Source: Achatina immaculata (lineage: Eukaryota > Mollusca > Gastropoda > Stylommatophora > Achatinidae). From it: DNA of 64,000 nucleotides. Each line of letters opens with the position of its first letter. Position 1 is the stretch's first letter. The notes under the pieces are model-generated. The model did no database searches. It was not told the origin of the DNA and worked only from the letters and a program-made list of their open reading frames with translations. Where the stretch lies: assembly GCA_009760885.1 (NCBI GenBank), contig CM019701.1, positions 12,669,963 to 12,733,962 on the forward strand, read 5' to 3'. Shown piece by piece: positions 53,861 through 64,000 of this stretch. Made by a program: the position numbers and the translations under genes.

Positions 53861-53963
53861 TTATGGCAGCTCAGTAAAAGAATTATGCGTTATAAGGTGA
53901 ATGTCTCTTGGATGTCCGTCCCAGCAGACATTTTTACGACCATCACAGCCAATGTACCGGAAC
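53861..53963 (-). CDS. Unrecognised gene, terminal exon with stop
   Basis: 103 nt, acceptor CCTTTCAG. It encodes FRYIGCDGRKNVCWDGHPRD and a short tail to ELP followed by TAA (53863-53861). Two Cys and the WDGH motif are the most distinctive residues of the protein. Confidence 0.8.
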
Positions 53964-56900
53964 CTGAAAGGAAATGTTAACAAGATAAGCACTTTTTAAG
54001 ACATGAAAAACTTTGTAGGAGAGAAAATGTCTGTGTTGGAGGAATGGTATAATTAATAGGGTTGGTGTGAATTGAAGAAGCTATCCTACCTCCTCATAGC
54101 CGTCAAGTGCAAAAGTTTTCCTTTGGTCTGGCTGGCAGAGTACAATGTGATGTGTTAGAAATCTGTGTATATATATATACTCTACATTTGTAATTTTGTC
54201 ATGACTGCATGTGCATGGATCTGTCTGTCTGTCTGTATATCTTCACACTTATGATATCTTTCTGGCCACATAGTTATAAATCTGTCTGTTTGCCTGCCTG
54301 CTTGTCTGTATGTCTGTTTGCCTACATATTTCTGTATGTCTGTCTGTGTGTCTGGCTCCAATTGTCTGCCTGTCTGCCTCCATTTTTCTTTCCTGTCTAT
54401 CTGTCTCTCTTCCTGTCTGCTTGTCTGTCTCCATCTATTTGTCTATTTATCTGTCTGTCTGCCTGACTCTATCTATCTGTCTGCCTGTTTGTGTGTTTGT
54501 TTGTCTGCACCACCACCACCACCACCACCACCACCACCACCACCACCATCACCTTCACCACCACCACCATCACCTCCACCACCACCACCACCACCACCAC
54601 CACCACCACCACACTTACGATTTAGACTCGGGCAGGTAGGATATGATCAGATCATGAGAGTGTTCCTGAGACTCCTCCGTTGTGACATGGATCTTCTCTC
54701 CCACCAGAAGTCTCTGGAACTCATCGTAAGACATTGAGAACTCATGGGTGTGTTCTCCAGGTGGATCCTTGACCGAAAGACTCATCTGTAGAAAAGTGAA
54801 TCTAAAGTTGTCACAAGGGGGTCTTTTTATGTTTGTCTTCATTTTTTTTTTTCTGGTGGTGAGAAAACGGTGCACGTTACTGTGTGATTGGGTGAAGGGT
54901 AAAGAATGAAACTTGATATGGGATGAGGGAAGCTGGCGATAGAAAAGGGGCAGGTACTGACGAAAACAATGAGGGCAATGAGATCAGGAAAGCAATGAAG
55001 TTGGTGAGAGTACAGGGAGAGCTGAGAGGACCAGCAGGACTAAGCTTGGTGTTAGATTTGTTTATTCTTGGTGTGTGTGTGTGGGTGGGGGGGGGGTTGG
55101 CCAACACAGAGCTCAGGGTCATGTGCTTTGCTAGGATCCAACACAGAGCTCAGGGTCATGTGCTTTGCTAGGATCCAACACAGAGCTCAGGGTCATGTGC
55201 TTTGCTAGGATCCAACACAGAGCTCAGGGTCATGTGCTTCGCTAGGATCCAACACAGAGCTCAGGGTCATGTGCTTCGCTAGGATCCAACACAGAGCTCA
55301 GGGTCATGTGCTTTGCTAGGATCCAACACCTAGCTCAGGGTCATGTGCTTTGCTAGGATCCAACACCTAGCTCAGGGTCATGTGCTTTGCTAGGATCCAA
55401 CACAGAGCTCAGGGTAATGTGCTTTGCTAGGATCCAACACAGAGTTCAGGGTCATGTGCTTTGCTAGGATCCAACACCTAGCTCAGGGTCATGTGCTTTG
55501 CTAGGATCCAACACCTAGCTCAGGGTCATGTGCTTTGCTAGGATCCAACACCTAGCTCAGGGTCATGTGCTTTGCTAGGATCCAACACCTAGCTCAGGGT
55601 CATGTGCTTTGCTAGGATCCAACACCTAGCTCAGGGTCATGTGCTTTGCTAGGATCCAACACTTAGCTCAGGGTCATGTGCTTCGCTAGGATATAGGAAG
55701 CTACCCAGTCACATCCTTGTGGTGACTGAGTGATTGATTGATTGATCTTTATTTCAAAAGGGTTAAGAATTGGGCACACAGGCCTGTCTGACATTCTGCC
55801 CTTTATCATGCAACTTTCACTCTGTTCCAGACATTCTACAAATATGCCGCTCATAGAACAAACATAAATAACAATAAAGTAACTACATATGCATAAAATG
55901 ACTAACTACATACACATATAAATGACTACCTACATACTCTTCTTCTTCTTCTTGTTCTTCATTCACTTCTACCACCAAGACCGCCCTGTTATCCTATTGA
56001 ATTTACGCCTGTGGTCCTCGTTAAATCCCGTGGTCCCCCGTGAGGTCCCTGAAAGGACCACATGAGATCCTTGAGAGGACCACAAAAGGTTCAGAGTATC
56101 ACAGGGCTTGAGCCTGTACTCTTGGTGGGTATTAGAAGTGGGATTGCGTGACACCGTGGTTTTCATTGCACCAGTTTAGTCTAGAGTTGGACTTTCTCAC
56201 CGGAAGACCTCGACGTGTTTTGAATATCAGTTTATCCCCGCTGGGTGAGAGGTGGTAGCCCACCCATGCCAGAGTTGGACCTTCTCACTGGAAAACCTCA
56301 GCGTGATTAGGATACACATACATCCCCGCCGGGTGAGAGGTGGTTGCCTACATAGACTACCCTGGACCAGTGTCTCTGACTTCAGCATTTTGTGGTCGTG
56401 GCCGCTACCCTTCCTAGTTGTGACCAGGATGGAGTTTTGGTCCAGGAGGACGAATCCTCGCCACTAGTGATTTCCACCCCTGGGTTGAGCCGGTTTAGGC
56501 ATATTATCCCAGTATGGGCGTGTTTGGGACATGACCGACCTCTAGAGCAGATGTACTGTGACATGTATAGCCTTCAAATTTCACCCCTGATGTGAGCTAG
56601 TTTAGGCATATTTCACCAGTATGGGTGTATATTAGGTATGACCGATCTCTAGAGTGAAGGTGGCGTAACATGCCTAGCCATCAAGTTTCACCCCTGGTGT
56701 ATGCCGGTTTAGGCATATTTCACCAGTATTTCGGACGTGGCCGACCTCTGGAGCAGAGGCGCCATGGTATGTGTGACTCTCGCAGTGATACTACTAGACA
56801 TACCGATTAAACTTCACTTTATCCTTTCCTTCACCTTTTCACATCAGCACCACACAGCAACCATTACTTCTTTTCCGCAGTTTCTTCCTTGACCGAGAGG

Positions 56901-59900
56901 AGCTTCACTCCAAGTGCAGCATCCGAAGAGTCTCGCCAGCAGTGTCTTAACCTCTGGGTTAACCCGGTTCAGGCATTTCACCCGATATGAGTGCATTTAA
57001 GACATGGCCGACCTCAAGACCAGAGGTGACGTGATTTGACTGTTTGCTTCGCTTTATCCTTTTTACCACCTTTTCCGCAGTGGTGCCATGCGGCAACCCC
57101 ATTTGCACCTTTCTTCGTTGGCCGGGAGGAGTACCGCTCCACGCACAGCAGCTGAAGAATCTCGCCAGCCGCGACTACCTACATACAAATGACTATCTAC
57201 CAAACAAAGACCTCATTACTATTCAGAATAATGAGTTTGGTGTCTGTAAGAGCAGTCTAAAATAACTTTTTAAGATTTACAATTCATGGAGGTATGTAGC
57301 TGACGTCAAATAGATATTGGAAAAGTTTGGTAAGAATGAATGAATGTTATAGGGAGATACCCAGTCACAAAATTGTGGTAAGAGTGAATGAAAGATCTTT
57401 ATTTTAGAAGGGTGAAGAATTGGACACGCAAGCCCATCTAACATTCTGCCCTTCATTAGTCATCTTTCATTTTTACTATATATTCGATTTAGTACAGTTA
57501 CATAAATAACATATCTTAGAGTGTAAAATAAGATTATCACATTCACAAGTGCAAGATGTAATCTACATGGGAGGTAAATAAGATAACATTGTTTAAAATA
57601 ATACATTTTCAACTCAGTTCCTGTCACACCACATTTGTCCACATTCATCAAGAGAATTCTATATAATCTGCTACCTACTAAACTATGCAATTTCAGAACA
57701 CAGCTTGATGGCTGGTGGATCAGCAGTAAGAGAGACGAGTATATATTTATGGGGACATACAACTGCAGGCAAAGAAATACTGAAAACATTAGGATAACTA
57801 CGATGAAATATTGATTAGGATTTTAAATGGTAGGGGAGGGAATCTGTAGATATAGGAGGAGACAGTAGCATAACCTTGCATATTTTCTGCACATTTTAAA
57901 GGTGATGTTTTGTGCACTTCTGTCAAGTCATTGAGCTGTGGTGGCTCACCACTGTTTAAGAAAGGTCAATATTTTTAAAAGAAGTTCATTTTGTTTTTCA
58001 CAAGAAAACATTATTGTTGTATGTGAGAGACTAAGGCTTTTGTTATTGTTGTATATGACAGACTAATTATTGTTGTATGTGAGAGAGTAAAAATCTGTTA
58101 TTGTTGTATAGTCTATTATTGTTGTATGTGAGAGACTAAGAGTCTGTTATTATTGTATGTGAGAGACTAATTATTGTTGTATATGAGAGAGTAAGAATCT
58201 GTTATTGTTATATGTGAGAGACTAAGAGTCTGTTATTGTTGTATGTGAGAGACTAATTATTGTTGTATGTGAGAGACTAATTATTGTTGTATGTGAGAGA
58301 CTAATTATTGTTCTATGTGAGAGACTAATTATTGTTGTATGTGAGAGACTAAGAGTCTATTATTGTTATATATGAGAGACTAAGAGTCTGTTATTGTTGT
58401 ATGTGAGAGACTAATTATTGTTGTATGTGAGAGACTAATTATTGTTGTATGTGAGAGACTAAGGCTTTTGTTATTGTTGTATATGAGAGACTAAGAGTCT
58501 GTTATTGTTGTATATGAGAGACTAAGAGTCTGTTATTGTTGTATATGAGAGACTAAGAGTCTGTTATTGTTGTATATGAGAGACTAAGAGTCTGTTATTG
58601 TTGTATATGAGAGACTAATTATTGTTGTATGTGAGAGAGTAAAAATCTGTTATTGTTGTATAGTCTATTATTGTTGTATGTGAGAGACTAAGGCTTGTGT
58701 TATTGTTGTATATGAGAGACTAATTATTGTTGTATGTGAGAGAGTAAAAATCTGTTATTGTTGTATAGTCTATTATTGTTGTATGTGAGAGACTAAGAGT
58801 CTGTTATTATTGTATGTGAGAGACTAATTATTGTTGTATATGAGAGAGTAAGAATCTGTTATTGTTGTATGTGAGAGACTAAGAGTCTGTTATTGTTGTA
58901 TGTGAGAGACTAATTATTGTTGTATGTGAGAGACTAATTATTGTTGTATGTGAGAGAGTAAGAATCTGTTATTGTTATATGTGAGAAAGTAAAAATCTGT
59001 TATTGTTGTATGTGAGAGAGTAAGAATCTGTTATTGTTGTATGTGAGAGACTAAGAGTCTATTATTGTTGTATATGAGAGACTAAGAGTCTGTTATTGTT
59101 GTATGTGAGAGACTAATTATTGTTGTATGTGAGAGAGTAAAAATCTTTTATTCTTGTATGTGAGAGAGTAAGAATCTGTTATTGTTGTATGTGAGAGACT
59201 AAGAGTCTCTTATTGTTGTATGTGAGAGACTAAGAGTCTATTATTGTTGTATGTGAGAGACTAAGAGTCTATTATTGTTGTATGTGAGAGATTAATAGTC
59301 TATTATTGTTATATGTGAGAGACTAAGAATCTGTTATTGTTGTATGTGAGAAGATGGACTTGGAACCCACACACTGTCATAAACTAACAATTTTAGTAAC
59401 ACTGTAATGAGGATGGTTGAGGAAACTATCAGAATGTTTTAATATTTCTACCTGCTAGCGAGCTCAATGTTGTTGTTGTTTTGTTCTGTTTTCAGTCCCA
59501 TAGAATTTAATCTTGGGTAAATATTTCTGTTTCTTGACCTGTTTGTTTTCAGACCTACCTCAAAATCAACCGATGCCGGAGGGCCACTTTCTGCCCCATA
59601 GATTTTACTCTTCAGCGCATTGAGCTCTTTCCAGACAGAACTCCCCTCACCATGTACTGGGGCTATAGGATACCTCAGTCTTATCTTTCCTACACCTGGA
59701 GAGGAATATCACAGATAAAGGTCAACCCCTGATGGATAAATGTTACAGATAAATGTCACTGTTTTGGAAATGTTACAGATAAATGTCACTTTTTTTGGAA
59801 ATGTGCAGATAAATGTCATTGTCACTGTTTTGGAAATGTTGCAGGTAAATGTCACTGTTGTTGAAAGATGCATGTAAATGTTACATCTCTGAAGGGATTT

Positions 59901-60077
59901 GCAGATAAATGTTATGTTTTTCACAGGAGGCCGAGGTGATAGTGTATTGCCCTCCCATGACTAGGTGGTTGCTCGTCCTACTGGATCTGTGGTTCAAATC
60001 ATTATAATTCTTCCACTTTCTTTCTATCACATTGAAAATGCTTTGTCTGGTGTTTTTGGAGTCTAATTTTATATGTT

Positions 60078-60108
<31 letters not shown>

Positions 60109-61895
60109 GTTCGCACTGTCTGTCTATATCTGCAGTCCTGTCTCTTGGATAAATTTCACTGTTTTTTGTAATTCATGTATGGAACCATAGAGCTTATCTT
60201 CTTTAGTGGTTTCACTGGGCCAGTAATTATTTCTCAGTGTCTCGTAGTTGATGCAGTTCTGGAGGATATGTTCCACAGTTTGGGGCACCTGGGCACATGT
60301 ACATAGATTAGTAGTACCAACCTTAAACTTTGTATACATATGACTTCAGAGTCGGCTGTGTCCTGTTCGGAGACGGAAGATGGTGACTTGTTCCTTTCTG
60401 TTTATGTTTTACTTCTAAAACTTCTTAAAACGAAGAAACTGAGCATAAATTATGAGACTGCAGCAGAGCATGATTTGCCAGATGTGCCTCATGGATGTAC
60501 ACCAACCTTCTATATCCTGTAGAACAACCCTTGTACCAGATGCAGAAACCTTCCTGGCCTTTCTTTTTCGGTCTGAAACATACATATAACCCCTGACTGT
60601 GTCCGCAGGGTCAGATTTGTCCAGAGAACCTGTTTACAGTGAGAAGCATAAATCACCTATTATTACTAATGACTGGCATGAATAACAATTATAGTTTTTT
60701 TTTAACATAGAATTCCGTGAAGTTGTTATTAACATTGCGGGGGAGGGGGAAGGACTATCAGATTTGGCCTTCATTGACTCATATCTGGCATGCTTGCACC
60801 AGAGTTGGCGAACCATATCTGATCATGACCTACCCCACATTTCCACTGATCTTCCAGTAACTGGCCTATTTGGGTAACAAGGCAGGGATCGGTATAGTCC
60901 TCATTGTGTTAAAAAAATTGCACTGTTAAAAAAGTATTGCACTGTTAAAAAGTGTAGCACTGTTATAAAAGTATTGCATACCCATTGCTTTTTATTTCTG
61001 CTCAAGGGCTAAAAAAAATAGCCACTTAAACTCTTTGAGTTTCACACAATGCCAGGTCTCAACATTTTAACTGTGAAGAACTTCATGCCTGCAGCTTGGA
61101 ATGTGATAGAACAACAACAACAACAACAAACAACACTGTTTATGCCACATGTTGATGATGATGGCTGCAACAGGCTGTCATGGCTTTCCTGATTTTTTAA
61201 TGGCAATTTCAGGGGCAAGTTATGTGCATTGTCTTTTTAAGGAGACATCATCTTACATATCACATCTTTCCCATGCTGTTAGTCGTCACATAGGGCTTGC
61301 ATGATAATTTGCCATGTTTTCCTGTTTTTAGTGAACTTTTCAATCCCATCAAGGGATTTTATGCATACTAATTTGGCCTCTCTTAACATCCTCTTTAGAG
61401 TTTCACGTGGTCAGCCTCTTTTTCTTTGGCTTATTGTATTCCACTTGATAGCTATTTTGGGATTCTCTGACTGTTTCTTCTCATCACGTGAGTGACATAT
61501 GTCCATCTCCTTTATCTGATTCCCCCATGAGACAGGTTGTTGTTCGCTCATCTACCTTATCTCTGCATTGTTTTTTAATTCATTCCACTTACATGTATAT
61601 ATATAAAAACCAACCACAAACATAACTAGACAAGCTAACACCTGGACTCCCAGGGGAAAGAGGAAACAAGGAAGGACTAGAAAAAAAACCTAGCAAAGGA
61701 GTCTTGAAGCAGAGACCAAAAGATCAACTATGCCTGGAGATGGGCAGAAGAAATAGCCCAGAGTAGAAATAAATGGAGAGCCCTTGTTGATGGCCTATGC
61801 CCCACATGGCGATGAGGAAGGCGAGGAGGGGATTTTCATATTTGTTCTTCCATGTATGTTGTACATGATTAGAGCTGGTAATAATTGACAACAAC

Positions 61896-61926
<31 letters not shown>

Positions 61927-62046
61927 AGAAATATAACCTGAGAAGAAATCCACAGGGGTCATGTAGTAGCGTAATTTGTCAACTCCTTTCAAGGCTGTCT
62001 CCTCTGTTGCACCAGTACGTCCACCCTCTACGGATTTTGTTGTGTC
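53861..62046 (-). CDS. Unrecognised protein, last five exons (C-terminal 212 residues), with paired HxH motifs
   Basis: Seen: five exons, 62046-61938, 60629-60507, 59695-59559, 54785-54619 and 53963-53861, join in consistent phases (0/1, 1/1, 1/0, 0/2, 2/stop) and end at TAA. The chain reads a segment with KLRYYMTPVDFFSG, then GYMYVSDRKRKARK, GKIRLRYPIAPVHGEG, GEHTHEFSMSYDEFQRLL, QEHSHDLIISY, and finally a cysteine-containing end, CDGRKNVCWDGH. The two HxH motifs about 30 residues apart and the late Cys pair suggest metal binding or an extracellular disulfide-stabilised fold. That is inference. I do not recognise the family. No membrane segment is visible. The 5' exons and start codon lie beyond the right edge. 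The gene is oriented towards the HTH gene and away from the window's right end. Confidence 0.75.
54485..54613. repeat. (CAC)n microsatellite beside a splice donor
   Basis: Almost pure CAC/CACCAT triplets ending five bases from the donor at 54618 of the right-hand gene (minus strand). A degenerate (TGTC)n tract lies on its other side at 54220-54500. Confidence 0.92.
54619..54785 (-). CDS. Unrecognised gene, exon d with two HxH motifs
   Basis: 167 nt, acceptor TTCTACAG, donor TC|GTAAGT. It encodes DPPGEHTHEFSMSYDEFQ and EESQEHSHDLIISYLPE. The two HxH pairs sit in a similar local pattern ('H.H.f/l...'), suggesting an internal repeat or a metal site. The donor is immediately followed, on the transcribed strand, by a long (GTG)n tract. 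Confidence 0.82.
55100..55690. repeat. Minisatellite, 37-bp unit, about 16 copies
   Basis: Core GGATCCAACACAGAGCTCAG followed by GGTCATGTGCTTTGCTA. Intron of the right-hand gene. Confidence 0.92.
55690..55850 (+). repeat. Interspersed repeat R3, copy 1
   Basis: TACCCAGTCACA, a (GATT)n run, ATCTTTATTT, then TCTGACATTCTGCCCTT. A second copy lies at 57352-57480. Confidence 0.6.
56100..57180. repeat. Degenerate long tandem repeat between two R3 copies
   Basis: A block with GGGTGAGAGGTGGT, then a unit with GGTTTAGGCATATTTCACC and GACC-ACCTCTAGAGC recurring four or more times at roughly 100-bp spacing with much divergence. There is more CpG here than in its surroundings. No open frame is supported. 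Confidence 0.5.
57240..57480 (+). repeat. Interspersed repeats R3 copy 2 and a further pair with 37091-37155
   Basis: 57352-57480 repeats R3 (GATACCCAGTCACA, AAGATCTTTATTTTAGAAGG, ACATTCTGCCCTTCAT). The preceding 57240-57335 shares TCTAAAATAACTT, ATGGAGG-ATGTAG and GGAAAAGTTTG with 37091-37155. Confidence 0.5.
57975..59355. repeat. Minisatellite, about 24-31-bp units, 1.4 kb
   Basis: Core TTATTGTTGTATGTGAGAGA followed by CTAAGAGTCTG or CTAA. Variant units recur in the same order (compare 58085-58200 with 58620-58850), suggesting internal segmental duplication. Confidence 0.92.
59559..59695 (-). CDS. Unrecognised gene, exon c
   Basis: 137 nt, acceptor CCTCTCCAG, donor GAG|GTAGGT. It encodes VGKIRLRYPIAPVHGEG, WKELNALKSKIYGAES and PPASVDFE. 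It ends in phase 0, joining exactly to Met-Ser-Leu of exon d about 4.8 kb away. Confidence 0.78.
59715..59925. repeat. Minisatellite, about 30-bp unit, 6-7 copies
   Basis: Core CAGATAAATGTCACTGTTTT. It starts about 20 bp upstream of exon c of the right-hand gene. Confidence 0.85.
59932..60010 (+). mobile_element. tRNA-derived SINE head, truncated
   Basis: A tRNA-like segment with B box GGTTCAAATC at 59990-59999 and an A-box-like GAGGTGATAGTGTATTG before it. It differs from the 53478 head and has no recognisable body. Confidence 0.45.
60086..60402 (-). mobile_element. Family E LINE 3' fragment, copy 2
   Basis: 317 bp, the same C-terminus (KFKVGTTNLCTCAQVPQTVE to GLQI-stop) and the same (GAA)n tail. 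A 14-bp duplication, TATGTTTTACTTCT, is at 60072-60085 and 60403-60416. It lies in an intron of the unrecognised right-hand gene. Confidence 0.88.
60507..60629 (-). CDS. Unrecognised gene, exon b
   Basis: 123 nt. It encodes SLDKSDPADTVRGYMYVSD followed by a basic run (RKRKARK) and GTRVVLQDIEG. The acceptor is GTAAACAG; the donor is GAAG|GTTGGT, which is not the strongest consensus. The frame is the only open one and matches both neighbours in phase. Confidence 0.75.
61258..61590 (-). mobile_element. LINE family A 3' fragment
   Basis: Same 3' segment as 63050 onward, diverged, with small indels. It lies in an intron of the right-hand gene. Confidence 0.68.
61635..61925 (+). mobile_element. 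LINE C-terminal fragment with (GAT)n end
   Basis: The plus strand reads TWTPRGKRKQGRTRK, WRWAEEIAQSRNKWRALVD and GLCPTWR-stop, a LINE C-terminus. A (GATGAT)n run at 61896-61923 may be its tail. It ends just 12 bp from exon a of the right-hand gene. Confidence 0.6.
61938..62046 (-). CDS. Unrecognised gene, exon a
   Basis: 36 codons plus one base. The acceptor AACACAG at 62049-62047 lies at the edge of a 29-bp minisatellite, and the donor is TCAG|GTTATA (weak at +4). It encodes TKSVEGGRTGATEET and KLRYYMTPVDFFS. The phase-1 join to exon b restores Gly. Confidence 0.72.
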
Positions 62047-62358
62047 CTGTGTTGTGTAAGACAGACAGATTTATACTGTGTTGTATAAGACAGGCAGATT
62101 TATACTGTGTTGTGTAAGACAGGCAGATTTATACTGTGTTGTATAAGACAGGCAGATTTATACTGTGTTGTATAAGACAGGTAGATTTATACTGTGTTGT
62201 GTAAGACAGGCAGATTTATACTGTGTTGTATAAGACAGGCAGATTTATACTGTGTTGTGTAAGACAGGCAGATTTATACTGTGTTGTGTAAGACAGACAG
62301 ATTTATACTGTGTTGTGTAAGACAGACAGATTTATACTGTGTTGTGTAAGACAGACAG
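62045..62358. repeat. Minisatellite, 29-bp unit, about 11 copies, reaching a splice acceptor
   Basis: Core TTTATACTGTGTTGTGTAAG. The first, incomplete unit (minus strand CTTACACAACACAG) supplies the acceptor of exon a. Confidence 0.9.
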
Positions 62359-62494
62359 ACAGATAGACAAACACAGTTTTTGTGTATAAGTATATACAAA
62401 ACTAAACATACACATACATACAGAGCTAAAGTAGTAAAGCTATGGTAACAAAACGTTAAGACTATCTAAAGCTAAGATAAAAAATAATGTTAAC

Positions 62495-62645
62495 ACTATC
62501 TAAAACAAAAGTAAGAAAGTAGGAACAACTTTATTAATTAACAAGTACACAGGTGTAGGGTTTTGGTTTACACCTTAATCATACAAAAGAATATGGGACA
62601 AAGAAATAGGACATAAAGAGAAAATATAAATGAACATAAATTAGA
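62495..62645 (-). mobile_element. Penelope-associated terminal sequence, copy 3
   Basis: AGTAGGAACAACTTTATTAA, then TACACCTTAATCATACAAAA match the copy at 1672 at the same spacing. No coding part is attached. Confidence 0.45.
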
Positions 62646-62814
62646 TACAATAAAAACCAATAAACTAAAAGTATAAAAAAATATTTTTATCCATTCTTAT
62701 TTGGTATGTATCACTGATGTAAATTTACAGTTTCTCTTCTTTTTGTGTTTATTTATTCTGCAAGTTTTTGTATCACTAAGATGTAAACCAAAATGATACA
62801 ACCATGTCATTATT

Positions 62815-63016
62815 CACTAAGATGGACACCACAGGGGAACAGAAGTAAGGGTAGACCAAAAGAGTCATGGAGAAGAACAACAGAGAGGATGTTGAGCAAT
62901 AGAGGGCTCACCTGGGCAAGAGCAGAAAAAAAGGCGAAGGACAGGCATTTGTGGAAAACCCTTGCGGAAGCCCCATGTGCCCTGGGCACTTAAGGTTCAG
63001 AGAGAGAGTGAGAGAG
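62815..63016 (+). mobile_element. Family D LINE 3' fragment, copy 5
   Basis: RWTPQGNRSKGRPKESWRRT to ALGT-stop, then a (GA)n tail. A target-site duplication ATGTCATTATT is at 62804-62814 and 63017-63027. Its 5' truncation point is within a base of copy 2. Confidence 0.88.
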
Positions 63017-63049
63017 ATGTCATTATTACAACTGTGTCTTACATCTTAC

Positions 63050-64000
63050 ATCCTTCCCGTGCTGTTAAACGTCACATAGGGCTCACATAGTTGTCTGCCA
63101 AGTTTTCCTGTTTTCGGCGAGTTTTTCAACTTCATTAAGGGATGTTATGCCCAATAAACTGGCTTCTCTTAACAATGGCCTCTTTAGAGTTTCACGTGGT
63201 CAATCTCTTTTTCTTCGGTCCGTTGTGCTCCACTTGATAGCTTGTTTTGGTATTCTCTGATTGTTTCTTCTATCACATGGCCTATATATGTCCATATTCT
63301 TTTTCTGATCACCCATGAGACAGGTTGTTGTTTGCTCATCTATCTTATCTCTGTGTTGTTCTTAAATTCATTGCACCTTATAACAAGTATTTTCCTGAGG
63401 CATTTATTTTCAAAAGAGTCTAATTTCTTGTCTATTTCTTTAGTTGATTTCCAGCTTTCGCGTGCATAAATGGGGGTGGATATCACATTCGAATTGAATA
63501 ATCTTAACTTGGTTTTTGTGCTTATAACTTTTGAATGCCATATGTTCTCAAGATTTTTGAAGGACAATGCTGCTTTTGCAATTTGAATTCTAACTTCCTT
63601 CCTGGTGTCACCATTCTTGTCTATGTAGCTGCCAAGGTATGTAAATTCGTTTACTTCATCAACAACTGTTCCTTCTATGTATATTTTTCCGTCTTGATTA
63701 ATGAGAAGTTTCATTATTTTTGTTTTGTCTTTGTTAATTTCAAGACCTATTTTGCTAGCCAATGAAGACAGGGAATCTGTTTTTTCCTGCATCAGTTTCA
63801 TACTGTACTGGTAAGAGTTATGTCATCTGCAAAATCAAGATCTTCTATTTGGGTCTCATTTACCCAATCAATGCTGGTTTTACCTTACAGCATCTTTTCA
63901 TTATAAAGTCTATGGCATTTAAAAAACCAATGGAGATAATATACATTCTTGTGTCATGTCTGTTTCAATCTGAAACCATTCACTCATTCCTTCTTCTGTG
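63050..64000 (-). mobile_element. LINE reverse transcriptase (family A), runs off the right edge
   Basis: The minus strand shows a catalytic box FADDITL near 63825, then ASKIGLEINKDKTKIM, NEFTYLGSYIDKNGD and IYARESWKSTKEIDKKLDSF, the RT palm and thumb of a LINE. The 3' end at about 63050 (GGGAAGGATGTAAG) is shared with copies at 10465, 27600 and 61258. It is frameshifted near 63800. Confidence 0.82.

Noticed and set aside
54209..54737. Frames rich in CLSVCLP, His-only and Pro-only runs
   Set aside because: Translations of (TGTC)n and (CAC)n microsatellites. The real exon here is on the minus strand.

Overview
This window is nuclear DNA from an animal. Three split genes can be read across it with GT-AG introns whose phases match. 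The rest is dominated by LINEs, a Penelope-like element, mariner and TTAA-flanked elements, tRNA-derived SINEs and about 20 minisatellites (roughly 13 kb, about a fifth of the sequence). There is no operon structure, CRISPR array or bacterial gene layout. The mix of repeats fits a lophotrochozoan, perhaps a gastropod mollusc, but that placement is inference.

Left third (about 3.3-21.2 kb, minus strand): ten exons of a secreted type-B carboxylesterase/cholinesterase-like enzyme. They run from a signal-peptide exon at 21154 to the catalytic-histidine exon at 3306, giving 533 residues. The oxyanion hole and the Ser/Glu/His triad are intact. The last exon or exons lie beyond the left edge. The introns carry different minisatellites, LINE pieces, a near full-length dead mariner, two short TTAA-flanked elements and a rearranged Penelope fragment.

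Middle (21.2-50 kb): mostly repeats at first, then a plus-strand gene assembled from six exons (30693-49783). From its first in-frame Met it encodes 249 residues: a pipsqueak-type helix-turn-helix, a CENP-B/Tigger-type DNA-binding domain, then a short tail with no transposase catalytic domain. It looks like a domesticated transposase DNA-binding module. Its introns hold the largest arrays, including a 2.3 kb array of a 35-bp unit and a 49-bp array full of AP-1 (TGACTCA) sites. Its last intron holds a U2 snRNA-like sequence with a remodelled branch-site stem-loop.

Right third (50-64 kb): LINE copies, one split by a TTAA-flanked element, and the last five exons (62046-53861, minus) of a gene I do not recognise. 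Its 212-residue C-terminal part has two HxH motifs and ends in a cysteine-containing tail. Its start lies beyond the right edge. No functional link between the three genes can be seen.

Several LINE copies have clear target-site duplications and each family ends in its own microsatellite: (GA)n, (GAA)n or (TGAC)n. Many of the simple repeats here were therefore delivered by retrotransposition. Most long reading frames in the window are artefacts of minisatellites whose period is a multiple of three.
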